NCBI RefSeq assembly: GCF_006494815.1
Contig: NZ_CP041091.1
Location: 4,044,501-4,108,500 of the forward strand
Direction: 5' to 3'
Origin: Nocardioides sambongensis
Lineage (GTDB): Bacteria; Actinomycetota; Actinomycetes; Propionibacteriales; Nocardioidaceae
DNA length: 64,000 bases
The notes beneath the pieces are model-generated. The model had not been told where the DNA came from. It saw only the letters and a list, made by a program, of their open reading frames with translations, and did no database searches. Position numbers and translations under genes: made by a program. Positions 52,496-61,392 of the stretch are shown here, piece by piece; the stretch's first letter is position 1, and every line of letters begins with the position of its first letter.

Positions 52496-53217
52496 TCAGC
52501 CGAAGCGCTGCGGGTCGATCGCGATCCAGGTGTGCTCGGCCGTGGCGACCAGCCCCGAGTCCTCGCCGTACAGGCTGGCGGCGGTGAGCGCCTTGCGGCC
52601 CTCGACGGCCCGCTGCTCGCCGACCACGATGTAACGCTCCCGGGTGGTGGGGAGCCGGTCGATCCGCGCGGTCATCGTGCCGAGCACGCGAGGTTGCTCG
52701 AGCAGGTCGGTGGCCCACCCCCCGGGGCAGTCCAGGGCCGCCCAGGTGATCGGCACATCGGACTCGTACGGCGTCCAGGTGGCCGCCACGACCGCGCGAC
52801 CGCGCGGCGTGGTGGCCGGGCCGGGGAAGATCCGCAGGCCGTCGCCGGGGCGCCGGTCCGGCCCGCAGACGAAGCACTCCGGGAAGACGTGGCGGCGCAG
52901 CCCCGGGTAGCCGGCCTCGGCGTCGGCGGCCTCGAGCACGCCGACCGGCGGCACCGGGGTCAGGTCGGACTCGCTGATCACCGCTTCCGCGACCGCGCGG
53001 CCGACGTCGTCGGTGAGCCCCCTCCGGGCCCCGGCGCCGGCCGGGGAGTCGTCGATCTCCAACGGGATCTCCAGCGGTGGGGGAGCCGCAGCCGCACCGT
53101 GATGGTCGCGTCCCGGGCACCGCCGGGCAGGTGCTGGGCGAGCGCGCCGGCGGTCCAGCCGCCGTTCCCCGAGTGCGGCGGACCCTGGAACCGGCGGGGG
53201 ATCAGGAGTCGACTCAC
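52496..53217 (-). pseudogene. Hotdog-fold thioesterase-like protein, frameshifted
   Basis: GTG 53217 begins [20 protein letters not shown], and the frame breaks at five G on the plus strand (53079-53083). One more base joins it to [20 protein letters not shown] and the rest, including RHVFPECFVCGPDRRPGDGL, WAALDCPGGWATD and a second half with RYIVVGEQRAVEGRKAL. The CFVCGP plus GDGLR pattern and two-lobed layout resemble acyl-CoA thioesterase-like hotdog proteins. Repaired length is about 240 residues. Substrate unknown. Confidence 0.65.
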
Positions 53218-53295
53218 CCCGCCACCATCTCAGAGAGCCGCCCGGCGGGATGCCGGGGTCGGCATCTGTCGGCCTCGGGTGACAGAATGATTCTC

Positions 53296-53982
53296 GTGAG
53301 CGATCTGATCGACACCACCGAGATGTACCTCCGCACGATCTACGAGCTGATCGAGGAGGGCATCGTCCCGCTGCGTGCGCGGATCGCCGAGCGTCTGCAC
53401 CAGTCCGGCCCGACGGTCTCCCAGACCGTCGCCCGGATGGAGCGCGACGGCCTGCTCACCGTCGAGGGCGACCGCCACCTCGAGCTGACCGACGACGGCC
53501 ACCGCCTGGCCACCCGGGTGATGCGCAAGCACCGGCTCGCCGAGCGCCTGCTGACCGACGTGATCGGCCTGGACTGGGAGCTGGTCCACGAGGAGGCGTG
53601 CCGCTGGGAGCACGTGATGTCCGAGACCGTCGAGCGTCGCCTCATCGAGCTGCTGGACCACCCGACCGAGTCGCCCTACGGCAACCCGATCCCCGGCCTC
53701 GCCGAGCTCGGTCAGGACGCGGTCGGCGAGGACTTCATGACCGACGTGGAGCCGCTCTCGAAGGCCGCCGGCGAGGAGTCCTCGCGCGCGCTGGTCCGCC
53801 GCATCTCCGAGGAGATGCAGAAGGACGAGGTGCTGATGAGCGCGATGCGCCGGGTGGGTGCCCTCCCCGACAAGACCGTGACCATCCAGGCCACCGCCGA
53901 CGGCGTCCTGGTCGGCTCCGGCGGGGAGACCGCCGAGATCTTCCCGGAGGCGGCCGACCACATCTTCGTCAAGAAGCTCTGA
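53296..53982 (+). CDS. DtxR-family metal-dependent regulator, IdeR-like
   Basis: The protein has about 228 residues from GTG 53296 ([20 protein letters not shown]); ATG 53287 is a possible earlier start with GGTGA upstream. The winged helix (about residues 1-75) contains [20 protein letters not shown]. The metal-binding and dimerisation domain shows [11 protein letters not shown] and the Cys/Glu/His ligand set in [20 protein letters not shown]-terminal SH3-like domain follows. IdeR represses iron uptake and activates storage when loaded with Fe2+. No iron box was seen near it. Confidence 0.92.
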   Translation: MSDLIDTTEMYLRTIYELIEEGIVPLRARIAERLHQSGPTVSQTVARMERDGLLTVEGDRHLELTDDGHRLATRVMRKHRLAERLLTDVIGLDWELVHEEACRWEHVMSETVERRLIELLDHPTESPYGNPIPGLAELGQDAVGEDFMTDVEPLSKAAGEESSRALVRRISEEMQKDEVLMSAMRRVGALPDKTVTIQATADGVLVGSGGETAEIFPEAADHIFVKKL

Positions 53983-53988
53983 GGGCCC

Positions 53989-54838
53989 TCACCGGCGACC
54001 GTCACGGGACGCTGCGAGCAGGGGGAGCCAGTCGCTGGTCCCCGCCTCGACCTTGTGCGTGGCCAGGTCGTCGCCCCGGGTGGTCCCGCGGTTGACGATC
54101 ACCACCGGCACGCCGAGCTTCGCCGCCCGCCGCACGAACCGCAGGCCGCTCATCACGGTCAGGCTGGAGCCGGCCACCAGCAGGGCGCCGTCCCGCACGG
54201 CGAGGTCGTCCACGGCCGCGTAGCAGCGCTCCACCCGCGGCTTCGGCACGTTCTCGCCGAAGAAGACCACGTCCGGCTTCAGGACCCCGCCACACCCCCG
54301 CACGCCGGTACGACGAAGCCGGAGGTCTCCTCCAGATCGACGTCGCCGTCGGGGCGGACCTCCACCGTCGCGCGCGCCTGCGCCCAGCCCGGGTTGTCCG
54401 CCGCCATCCGCTGCTGCAGCACCTGGCGGGGTGAGGTCGCCCGGCAGTCCAGGCAGACCACGTCCGCGATCCGGCCGTGCAGGGCGACCAGGCCCGGGGT
54501 GCCGCAGGCCTCGTGCAGGCCGTCGACGTTCTGGGTGATCACCAGGTCCGCGCCCAGCGCGGCCACCGCGCGGTGCCCCGGATTGGGGTCGGCCCTGCGC
54601 ATCCGCGACCAGCCCAGGTGGCTGCGCGCCCAGTACCGCTGCTGAGCCACCGGGCCCGAGGTGAACTCGCCGAAGGTCATCGGCATCCGGGCCGGCGCCC
54701 CCGGCCCCGGTAGTCGGGGATGCCGGAGTCGGTGGAGAGACCGGCGCCGGTGAGCACCACCAGGGGCCGGGTGCGCAGCAGGTCCAGGGCGCGCTCGGCC
54801 GGCGTCGTACGGACACCGAGGGCGGCGGGGATGGTCAC
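53989..54838 (-). pseudogene. Sirtuin (NAD-dependent protein deacylase), two frameshifts
   Basis: GTG 54838 starts a frame containing the NAD-binding VVLTGAGLSTDSGIPDYRG. A first break at 54698-54704 leads to MPMTFGEFTSGPVAQQRYWA, VITQNVDGLHEACGTPGLVA and LHGRIADVVCLDC. A second break at the C-run 54295-54299 leads to VLKPDVVFFGENVPKPRVER and the end. Adding one base at each site gives one protein of about 283 residues and restores both zinc-binding pairs, CLDC and CGGC. The gene converges on ideR with a 6-base gap. Confidence 0.85.
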
Positions 54839-54899
54839 CGGATCAGCGTACGGTCCCGCACGAGGACGCGGTTGTGTCGCGGACCGGCGCGGATCGGGC

Positions 54900-55534
54900 T
54901 CAGTCCTCGATCAGCGGCACGAACGTGTACTGCCCCGGCGCTCCACGTCCACCTCGCCGTCCCCGGTGCGGGTGACCCGGCACAACTGTCCGCCGAACGG
55001 ACCGACCAGCACCCCGGCGGGCGCCAGCTGGTCCACCAACGACGGCGGGACGGTCGCCGCGTCGGCCGAGACCAGGATCCGGTCGTACGGGGCCTGCTCG
55101 GGCCAGCCCAGCACGCCCGGGCGGGCCCGGACGATCGCAGCCTCGTCCGGTCCGTCCGGTTTGTCCGGTTCGTCCGGCTCTCGACCGACCGTGCCGCGAG
55201 CCGCGGCCAGGCGTGCGGCGCCGTACTCCACCAGCGCGGGGACCCGCTCCACGCCGAGCACCCGGCCCGCCGGCGCGACCAGATGTGCGAGCAGCGCCGT
55301 GGTCCATCCCGATCCGGAGCCGACGTCGAGCACCCGGTGTCCGGGGCGGGCGTCGAGCGCGGTGAGCAGGTGCAGCACCGTGGTCGGCTGGCTGCAGGTC
55401 GACCCGTGCCCGATCGAGAGGGCCCGGTCGTCGTCGGCGAAGCGGTGCTGGCGACGGGGGAGGAAGTCGCGGCGCGGCAGGGCGCTGAGCGCCGCCCGGG
55501 CCCGCTGCTCGGGGCTGCCGACGTCCGGCTCCAC
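54900..55534 (-). pseudogene. Protein-L-isoaspartate O-methyltransferase, frameshifted at its 3' end
   Basis: GTG 55534 gives VEPDVGSPEQRARAALSALP. Family blocks follow: FADDDRALSIGHGSTCSQPT, RPGHRVLDVGSGSGWTTALL (SAM-binding motif I) and PYDRILVSADAATVPPSLVD. At the C-run 54933-54936 the frame breaks; one more base restores the typical ending QYTFVPLIED and a stop at 54900. The enzyme repairs isoaspartyl residues in damaged proteins. It follows the DUF2277 gene by 10 bases. Confidence 0.85.
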
Positions 55535-55544
55535 CGGGAGCCCC

Positions 55545-55811
55545 TCAGCCGTAGCGCAGGCGCGCCCGCTCGCGTGCCTTCTCCGCCTCGACCTCCCGGT
55601 TCTTCGGCGGCGCGGTGGTGACCAGCTCGTCGAGCAGGTGCTGGGTGACATGCGCGATCTCGGCGACCGCCCGGTCGAAGGCCGCCTGGTTGGCCTGGGA
55701 CGGCTTCGTCGCACCGCTGACCTTGCGGACGAACTGCAGCGCGGCCGCCTCGACCTCGGAGGTGGTGGCGGGCGGCTCGTAGTTGTGCAGCGTCCTGATG
55801 TTCCGGCACAT
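55545..55811 (-). CDS. DUF2277 family protein
   Basis: The 88-residue protein begins MCRNIRTLHNYEPPATTSEV, the hallmark N-terminus of DUF2277, with the Cys-Arg-Asn-Ile-Lys/Arg-x-Leu motif at the start. The rest is helical with a charged C-terminus (KNREVEAEKARERARLRYG). The family is widespread in actinobacteria and of unknown function. It is the probable first gene of an operon with the isoaspartyl methyltransferase. Confidence 0.85.
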   Translation of the reverse strand: MCRNIRTLHNYEPPATTSEVEAAALQFVRKVSGATKPSQANQAAFDRAVAEIAHVTQHLLDELVTTAPPKNREVEAEKARERARLRYG

Positions 55812-55841
55812 GCCGCCGAGCCTACGCCGCGACGTACCACC

Positions 55842-57800
55842 TCACCCGAGGTCCAGGTAGCGCACCTGCTCCCCGGTCACCAGCACCACCCGGCCGTCCC
55901 CGAGGGGCACGGTGCGCACCTGCGCCACGTCCTCGCCGTACTCGACCCGCACCGAGCTCTGCTGGAGGTGACCCTCCACGATCCGGGTCACCGACAGCAG
56001 GCCGAGCCGGGTCCGGCCCCACCGTTCGACCACGGTCAGCACGGTGCGGTGCTCCGGCACCCAGGTGAACGCGCGGGGGTCCGCGGTCGCCAGCGCGGTG
56101 GCGCCGGCGCCGTAGGAGTGCACGTCGAGCTGGCGCGGGGCGGTCAGGTCGGTGACGTCGAAGAGCCCCATCCGCGCGCCCCATCCGCCGCGCCCCGTGG
56201 GGCCCTCCCCGAGGCCGACCATCCGCATGCTGCCCAGCGGGTGCAAGTAGGAGGAGAAGCCGGGGATCTTCAGCGTGCCGATCAGCGTCGGCGCCGCATC
56301 GTCGGTGAGGTCGACGGCGTAGAGCGGGTCGACCCGGCGGAAGGTCACCACGATCGCCAGGTCGTCGGACCAGCGCACCGCCTTCAGGTCCTCGCCCACC
56401 CCGAGCCGGTCCAGCCGCCCGACCTCGACGAGGTCCGCGCCCTGCCGCTCGAAGGTCACCACCGCGTTGAAGTCCCCGGTCTCGGCGGTGGGGCCGACGG
56501 CCACCCGCAGCACGTCCCCGGCCTCGTCCATCGCCCACCGGTCGGCGATCGCCCCCTCCACCTCGCCGGAGGCGACGTGGGTGGCAGCGGTGCCGTCGAG
56601 CACGAAGTCGAACAGGTACGTCGTGCCGCCCACCACGGGGTCGGTGAACGCGGCCCGCGACGCGATCGCCCAGGGATCCCCGCCCGGGGTGGCCGCCAGG
56701 TAGAGGTGGTCGTCGGACTCGTAGGCGATCGGGGTCGATCCGGTCAGCCCGATCGCGTCCACCTCCTCCGGCGTCGCCGCGTCGAAGCCGACCACCGCGA
56801 CCGTGTCCAGGCCCAGGTCGTCGGGGGTGAGCGCGACGTCGGCACAGTCCAGCAGCTGCTCGGCCTCACCGTCGGCGACCGTGGACGACGGCAACCAGTC
56901 CTCGAGGGTGGACTCCTCGACGAGCCGCCGGTTGTGCTCCAGGGCCCTGCGCTGCCCGCCGACCCGGACCGGCTGCACGAAGCCGAGATCGGGCAGGCCG
57001 GTGGAGAGGACCAGCCGGATCGTCGTACCGTGCTGACGCAGCGAGAGCGTCGCGGCGTCGTAGCCGACCTCGTCCACGACCTCGGGAGCGGCCGGGTCGG
57101 CGATGTCGACGGTGACCACGCGGGTGCCGGTGCGGGTGCCGGCGTCGTCGCGCGGTGCTGTCGCGTCGGCACCGACCGCGACCACGGTGTCGCCGACCAG
57201 CAGGATCTCGGGCGCCTCCAGGCCGGTCAGCCGCAGCGACCCGGCCGCGGGCACCGAGCCACCGAGGGGCCCGGCGCCGTCACCCCCGTCGTCGGCCGGG
57301 TCCCGGTCGGCGAGCCGGTGCACCAGCAGGTCGTTGCCGCGCAGCCGGACCAGCACCTCGCCGTCGGTCTTCACCGTGTCCGGCTCGTCGACGCCGGCCT
57401 CCTGGACGTTGGTGCCGGTCTCGCTGCTCACCTGGCGGTCGGTGCCCGGCGCCTTCGTGGTGCTGCGGCTCGCCGAGGCGTCGCCCTCCGCGGCCGCGGC
57501 CGGGCCGACCCGGTCGCGCAGGTACTGCAGTTCCACCGGGGCGTAGGGCGACCACCCCCATGCGGTGACCAGGCCGAGCCCGCGGTCGACGTAGTGGGCG
57601 AGCAGGTCCTCGCAGGAGCCGGCCGCCTCGAGGTCGGCGGTGAACGCGGCACGGGTCGGGTCCGTGGTCGACGTACCGCCTGAGGTGGGGGCGGCGGAGA
57701 GCCGCGCGCCGGCGAGGAACGCGGCGGCCAGCGCGGTGACGGTGAGGACCGTGAGCAGCGGGCCGAGCAGCCGCCGGCGGCCGCGGTCGGTGTCGCGCAT
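55842..57800 (-). CDS. Secreted beta-propeller domain protein
   Basis: ATG 57800 gives MRDTDRGRRRLLGPLLTVLT, an Arg-rich N-terminus followed by a signal/anchor helix (about residues 11-32). The 652-residue product then has an acidic linker, the conserved-looking GTNVQEAGVDEPDTVKTDGE, and repeated beta blades such as EILLVGDTVVAVGADA, DLGFVQPVRVG, AIVVTFRRVDPLYAVDL and IPGFSSYLHPLGSMRMVGLG. This matches bacterial secreted proteins with a C-terminal WD40-like propeller (Beta_propel family). The function is unknown; binding or scaffolding outside the cell is likely. Confidence 0.85.
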   Translation of the reverse strand: MRDTDRGRRRLLGPLLTVLTVTALAAAFLAGARLSAAPTSGGTSTTDPTRAAFTADLEAAGSCEDLLAHYVDRGLGLVTAWGWSPYAPVELQYLRDRVGPAAAAEGDASASRSTTKAPGTDRQVSSETGTNVQEAGVDEPDTVKTDGEVLVRLRGNDLLVHRLADRDPADDGGDGAGPLGGSVPAAGSLRLTGLEAPEILLVGDTVVAVGADATAPRDDAGTRTGTRVVTVDIADPAAPEVVDEVGYDAATLSLRQHGTTIRLVLSTGLPDLGFVQPVRVGGQRRALEHNRRLVEESTLEDWLPSSTVADGEAEQLLDCADVALTPDDLGLDTVAVVGFDAATPEEVDAIGLTGSTPIAYESDDHLYLAATPGGDPWAIASRAAFTDPVVGGTTYLFDFVLDGTAATHVASGEVEGAIADRWAMDEAGDVLRVAVGPTAETGDFNAVVTFERQGADLVEVGRLDRLGVGEDLKAVRWSDDLAIVVTFRRVDPLYAVDLTDDAAPTLIGTLKIPGFSSYLHPLGSMRMVGLGEGPTGRGGWGARMGLFDVTDLTAPRQLDVHSYGAGATALATADPRAFTWVPEHRTVLTVVERWGRTRLGLLSVTRIVEGHLQQSSVRVEYGEDVAQVRTVPLGDGRVVLVTGEQVRYLDLG

Positions 57801-57928
57801 GGTCTCGGTGTCCACCCCGGTGCCCCGTCTGTGTGGCCGGACCGGTTCGCTCCGGTCCTGATGGGGGTACGACGCGGACCCGGACCCGGAGGTTCCATCG
57901 GCTCGGCGGTGATGCCACGATGCCGTGC

Positions 57929-59146
57929 ATGGCATCCCCGGCCGAGCGCCCGCACGACATCGTCCTCTTCGGAGCCACCGGCTTCACCGGTGGCCTGGTC
58001 GCCGACTACCTCGCCGAGCACGCACCCGACGGGGTGCGCTGGGCGCTGGCCGGTCGCAACCCCGGCAAGCTGGAGCAGGCGCGGGCCCGGCTCGCCGAGG
58101 CCCACCCGGAGCGGCCCTCGCTGGCCGACCTGCCGCTGCTCGTCGCCGACGCCGCCGACGAGGCGGGGCTGGCCGAGGTCGCCGCCGCCACCCGCGTGGT
58201 GATCACCACCGTCGGTCCCTACCAGCAGTTCGGTGCCCCGCTGGTCGCCGCATGCGCCGCGGCCGGCACCGACTACGTCGACCTCACCGGCGAGCCGGAG
58301 TTCGTCGACAAGATGTACGTCGATCACCACGCCACCGCGGTCGCCAGCGGCGCGCGCCTGGTGCACGCCTGCGGGTTCGACTCGATCCCGCACGACCTCG
58401 GCGCCTACTTCACCGTCGAGCAGCTCGCGGCCGCCTGCGGTGGCACCATCACCGACCCGGTCCGGATGCGCGGCGTGGTGCGGGCCGGCGCCAGCTTCTC
58501 CGGCGGCACCTTCCACTCCGCGATCGGCGCCTTCTCCCGCGGGAAGCAGATGAAGGAGGCCTACGCCGCCCGCCGCCGCGCGGAGCCCCGTCCGGAGGGT
58601 CGCCGCAGCCGCGCCGTCGCCGGGAAGCCGCACCGCGACAAGCTGCTCGGCTACTGGCTGCTGCCGATGCCGACGATCGACCCGATGGTGGTGGCCCGCA
58701 GCGGCGCCGCGCTGGACGCCTACGGCCCCGACTTCCGCTACAGCCACTTCGCCGGCACCAAGACGCTGCGCTACGCCGCCGGGGGTGCGCTCGGCGTCGG
58801 TGCGATGGCGGTGGCATCGCAGGTGTCGCCGCTGCGCAACCAGCTGCTCAAGCGGATCCCCCAGGGTGAGGGCCCGAGCGAGCAGCGTCGGGAGAAGTCC
58901 TGGTTCACCGTCGACTTCGTCGCGGAGACCGTCCCGGCCTCCGGCCGGCCCGTCACCGTGCGGACGCGGGTCTCCGGCGGGGACCCCGGCTACACCGAGA
59001 CCTCGATGATGCTGGCCGAGTCGGCGCTCTGTCTCGCCCTCGACGACCTGCCGGAGACCTCCGGCCAGGTCACCACCGCCACCGCGATGGGGGACGCGCT
59101 GCTGCGCCGCCTGCAGGACGGCGGGCTCACCTTCGAGGTGCGCTGA
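57929..59146 (+). CDS. Trans-acting enoyl reductase-like, saccharopine dehydrogenase-fold protein
   Basis: The protein of about 405 residues starts MASPAERPHDIVLFGATGFT, with a Rossmann NAD(P)-binding loop GATGFTGG. It matches the start of the mycobacterial Rv2449c/Rv2953 group; ATG 57920 three codons upstream is possible. Other blocks are TTVGPYQQFGAPLVAACAAA, YVDLTGEPEFVDKMYVDHHA, HACGFDSIPHDLGAYF and SFSGGTFHSAIGAF. In mycobacteria the relative Rv2953 reduces polyketide intermediates of phthiocerol lipids; this member may act on another lipid. It converges on the gene ending at 59194. Confidence 0.85.
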   Translation: MASPAERPHDIVLFGATGFTGGLVADYLAEHAPDGVRWALAGRNPGKLEQARARLAEAHPERPSLADLPLLVADAADEAGLAEVAAATRVVITTVGPYQQFGAPLVAACAAAGTDYVDLTGEPEFVDKMYVDHHATAVASGARLVHACGFDSIPHDLGAYFTVEQLAAACGGTITDPVRMRGVVRAGASFSGGTFHSAIGAFSRGKQMKEAYAARRRAEPRPEGRRSRAVAGKPHRDKLLGYWLLPMPTIDPMVVARSGAALDAYGPDFRYSHFAGTKTLRYAAGGALGVGAMAVASQVSPLRNQLLKRIPQGEGPSEQRREKSWFTVDFVAETVPASGRPVTVRTRVSGGDPGYTETSMMLAESALCLALDDLPETSGQVTTATAMGDALLRRLQDGGLTFEVR

Positions 59147-59150
59147 GCCC

Positions 59151-59180
59151 GGCCCGGCCCGGCCCGGCCCGGCCCGGCCC
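59151..59180. repeat. Pentanucleotide repeat (GGCCC)6
   Basis: Six tandem GGCCC units follow four bases after the reductase stop, in the 47-base gap between convergent genes. It is probably slippage-prone simple sequence. Confidence 0.8.
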
Positions 59181-59193
59181 GATCTGACCCGGC

Positions 59194-60468
59194 TCAGACG
59201 GGGGTGAGCGGCAGCGACCGCCGGGGCTCGAACGCGAAGCCGGCGCCGGTGGAGAAGCGGGTGACCGCGACGGCGTCGTCCTCCCGGGCGGGCTCGTCGC
59301 GCCGGACCACGGTGCAGCGCCAGCCGTCGGTGCCGTCGGTGAGTGGGCTGACCTCCACGTCGAAGTGGGGATCGAGGGCGCGCACCACCGCCTGCAGCGG
59401 ACCGACGTCGTCGGGGTCGACCAGTGAGACCCAGGCGCCGTCCTCGTCGGCCGGCCCGCGTCGTACCTCGACGGCGGTGGCGTCGGCGGTGATGCCGGCG
59501 TTGACGTAGGCGGCCGGGTTGAGCAGCGGGTGCAGCGCGAGTAGCCGGGTCGCCCCGTCCGGGGTGGCGGGCAGGTCGAGGGCGCGGGCGAGGCGCTCGG
59601 CGGCGATCCCGGCGACGCCGGTGAGCTGCTTGCGACGGATCCGCCGCGTGCCGGCCTCGTCGGTGCGGGCGGAGACCGCGACGGTGAAGGCGCGGTCGAG
59701 GAGGTGCATCTGCAGGCACACCTCGTCGGCGATCCGGGCCAGCGCGGACCCGGAGAAGGCGCCGAAGTCGACGTCGGAGAGGAGCGGGCCGGTGTAGTCG
59801 GAGAGGCCGTCGTCCTCGGTGTCGATCGGGGCGAGCTCCAAGGTGGCGGCCCGGGACCGCTGCACCACGGCCAGCGCGGCGATCCCCTCCACCGGCGGGT
59901 GCGACTCGTCGATGATCACGGTCCAGGCGCAGTGGGGTTTGCGGCCGGCCGGCACCCGCGGCGGGCGGTGGATCGGCCGGACCTGGGCGCGCGGGTTGCT
60001 GGCCACGGCGGTGGCGTCGAAGGTCGGGTCCTCGATGTCGTGGCACATGGAGACCACGAACTCCTCGCCCATCGGCTCCACGTCCATCAGCGCGCCGCAG
60101 TGGTCGAGGTGGAACTCGCCGTTCCACCGGTCGTGCACGGTGTAGCGGAAGTCCATGAACTGCGGCGGGGCGCCGATGTCGAGCTGGAGTCCCTTGAAGA
60201 TGGTCACCACGTCGCCGGTGCCGGGCCGCTCCGGCGCGTAGCCGAGCGCCTCCTGCATCCGCCGGGTGTAGATGGGGGAGGAGGCCGCCCACTCCTCGAT
60301 CGCGATCTGTGCCATCTCCTCGCGGCCGAACGCCGAGATGCACCACGCCATCCCGGAGCGGTCGATGAGCTGCCCGATCAGCAGCAGCTCCGGTACGACG
60401 ACCGCGAGCTCGGCGCGGCTCAACCCGGCGTAGCGGCTGGGAACCGGAGCGGTCACGGTGGTGCCCAT
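59194..60468 (-). CDS. Uncharacterised protein in F420-oxidoreductase operon
   Basis: The 424-residue protein is not recognised with confidence. It is soluble (no signal or helix), with an N-terminal helical half containing GREEMAQIAIEEWAASSPIY, a striking Asp/Cys/His-rich stretch FHLDHCGALMDVEPMGEEFV followed by SMCHDIEDPTFDATA, and RPIHRPPRVPAGRKPHCAWT. The spaced His and Cys residues could bind metal. The C-terminal half is alpha/beta and Asp/Arg-rich. ATG 60468 lies 13 bases after the oxidoreductase gene, so the two are one operon. Confidence 0.6.
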   Translation of the reverse strand: MGTTVTAPVPSRYAGLSRAELAVVVPELLLIGQLIDRSGMAWCISAFGREEMAQIAIEEWAASSPIYTRRMQEALGYAPERPGTGDVVTIFKGLQLDIGAPPQFMDFRYTVHDRWNGEFHLDHCGALMDVEPMGEEFVVSMCHDIEDPTFDATAVASNPRAQVRPIHRPPRVPAGRKPHCAWTVIIDESHPPVEGIAALAVVQRSRAATLELAPIDTEDDGLSDYTGPLLSDVDFGAFSGSALARIADEVCLQMHLLDRAFTVAVSARTDEAGTRRIRRKQLTGVAGIAAERLARALDLPATPDGATRLLALHPLLNPAAYVNAGITADATAVEVRRGPADEDGAWVSLVDPDDVGPLQAVVRALDPHFDVEVSPLTDGTDGWRCTVVRRDEPAREDDAVAVTRFSTGAGFAFEPRRSLPLTPV

Positions 60469-60481
60469 CGTGCTCCTCCGG

Positions 60482-61330
60482 TCAGCCGCTCAGGCCGAGC
60501 CGGCCGGCGATCTTGTCCAGGTGGCCGAGCACGGTCGCCTCGTCGGCGTCCGGGACGCCCCAGATCAGCTCGGAGGCGCCGGCGGCGGTCCAGTCGGCGA
60601 AGTCCTCCTCGGTGGGCTTCTTGGCGACCAGGACCCGGACGTCGGGCTCGCCGTCGCGGCCGGCCTCGGCCCACTCCTTGCGCAGCAGCGCCGCCTTGTC
60701 GGCGATGTCGGTCTCGATGGGGGTGGTCATCCAGCCGTCGGCGTTGGCCGCGATCCACTTCATCGTCTTCGGTCCGCCGCCGGCGCCGATGATCACCGGC
60801 ACCCGGCCCTGCGGGGGCTTCGGGTAGGCCCAGGACGGGCCGAAGGAGACGAACTCGCCGTCGTAGGACGCCTCGTCCTGGGTCCACAGCGCGCGCATCG
60901 CCTCCAGGTACTCCTTGAGCACGGTGCGGCGCTTGTTCGCGGGGACGTGGTGGTCGGTCAGTTCGTCGGTGTTCCACCCGAAGCCGGCGCCGATGGTGAC
61001 CCGTCCGCCGGAGAGGTGGTCCAGGGTCGCGATCGACTTCGCCAGCGTGATCGGGTCGGACTCGACCGGGAGCGCGACGGCGGTGGAGAGACCGATCCGG
61101 GTGGTGACCGCGGCCGCGGTGGCCAGCGAGACCCACGGGTCGAGGGTGCGCAGGTAGCGGTCGTCGGGCAGGTCGTCGCCGCCGGTGGGGTGGGCGGCGT
61201 CGCGGCGCACCGGGATGTGGGTGTGCTCGGGGACGTAGAGCGTGGCGAAGCCACGCTCCTCGGCGGCCTTCGCGAGGGCCGCCGGCGTGATCCCGCGGTC
61301 GGAGGTGAACAGCACGATGCCATGGCGCAT
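60482..61330 (-). CDS. LLM class F420-dependent oxidoreductase
   Basis: The 282-residue protein starts at ATG 61330 (MRHGIVLFTSDRGITPAALA). It has the luciferase-like TIM-barrel blocks of F420-dependent enzymes: FATLYVPEHTHIPVRRDAAH, YLRTLDPWVSLATAAAVTTR, IGAGFGWNTDELTDHHV and RVPVIIGAGGGPKTMKWIAA. Such enzymes use reduced F420 on diverse substrates. The promoter predicts a leaderless mRNA, and two palindromes upstream suggest tight repression by TetR-family proteins. Confidence 0.92.
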   Translation of the reverse strand: MRHGIVLFTSDRGITPAALAKAAEERGFATLYVPEHTHIPVRRDAAHPTGGDDLPDDRYLRTLDPWVSLATAAAVTTRIGLSTAVALPVESDPITLAKSIATLDHLSGGRVTIGAGFGWNTDELTDHHVPANKRRTVLKEYLEAMRALWTQDEASYDGEFVSFGPSWAYPKPPQGRVPVIIGAGGGPKTMKWIAANADGWMTTPIETDIADKAALLRKEWAEAGRDGEPDVRVLVAKKPTEEDFADWTAAGASELIWGVPDADEATVLGHLDKIAGRLGLSG

Positions 61331-61337
61331 GGAGCCC

Positions 61338-61366
61338 ACCTTAGAACGTGTTCTAAGGATTGGGAA
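61338..61366 (-). promoter_or_regulatory. Leaderless promoter of the F420 oxidoreductase operon
   Basis: On the minus strand TTCCCA (61366-61361), 17 bases, TAAGGT (61343-61338) place transcription start at or next to ATG 61330. The spacer and -10 overlap the palindrome TTAGAACGTGTTCTAA. Confidence 0.55.
61341..61356. promoter_or_regulatory. KstR-like operator palindrome
   Basis: TTAGAACGTGTTCTAA is a perfect 7+2+7 palindrome. Its core fits TnnAACnnGTTnnA, the published consensus for KstR, the TetR repressor of mycobacterial cholesterol catabolism. It overlaps the operon promoter, as expected for a repressor site. Whether KstR itself binds is inference. Confidence 0.6.
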
Positions 61367-61373
61367 CACCTGA

Positions 61374-61392
61374 CTGGACACTTGTCTGATCA
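61374..61392. promoter_or_regulatory. 19-bp motif, left copy (candidate TetR operator or insertion boundary)
   Basis: CTGGACACTTGTCTGATCA contains the dyad GACA-CT-TGTC and matches the motif at 63282-63300 at 16 of 19 positions. It lies 44-62 bases upstream of the oxidoreductase start. Confidence 0.55.

Noticed and set aside
54720..57683. A 987-codon plus-strand frame opposite the PIMT and propeller genes
   Set aside because: Antisense shadow of clearly recognisable minus-strand proteins, with Arg/Pro/Gly-rich low-complexity content.
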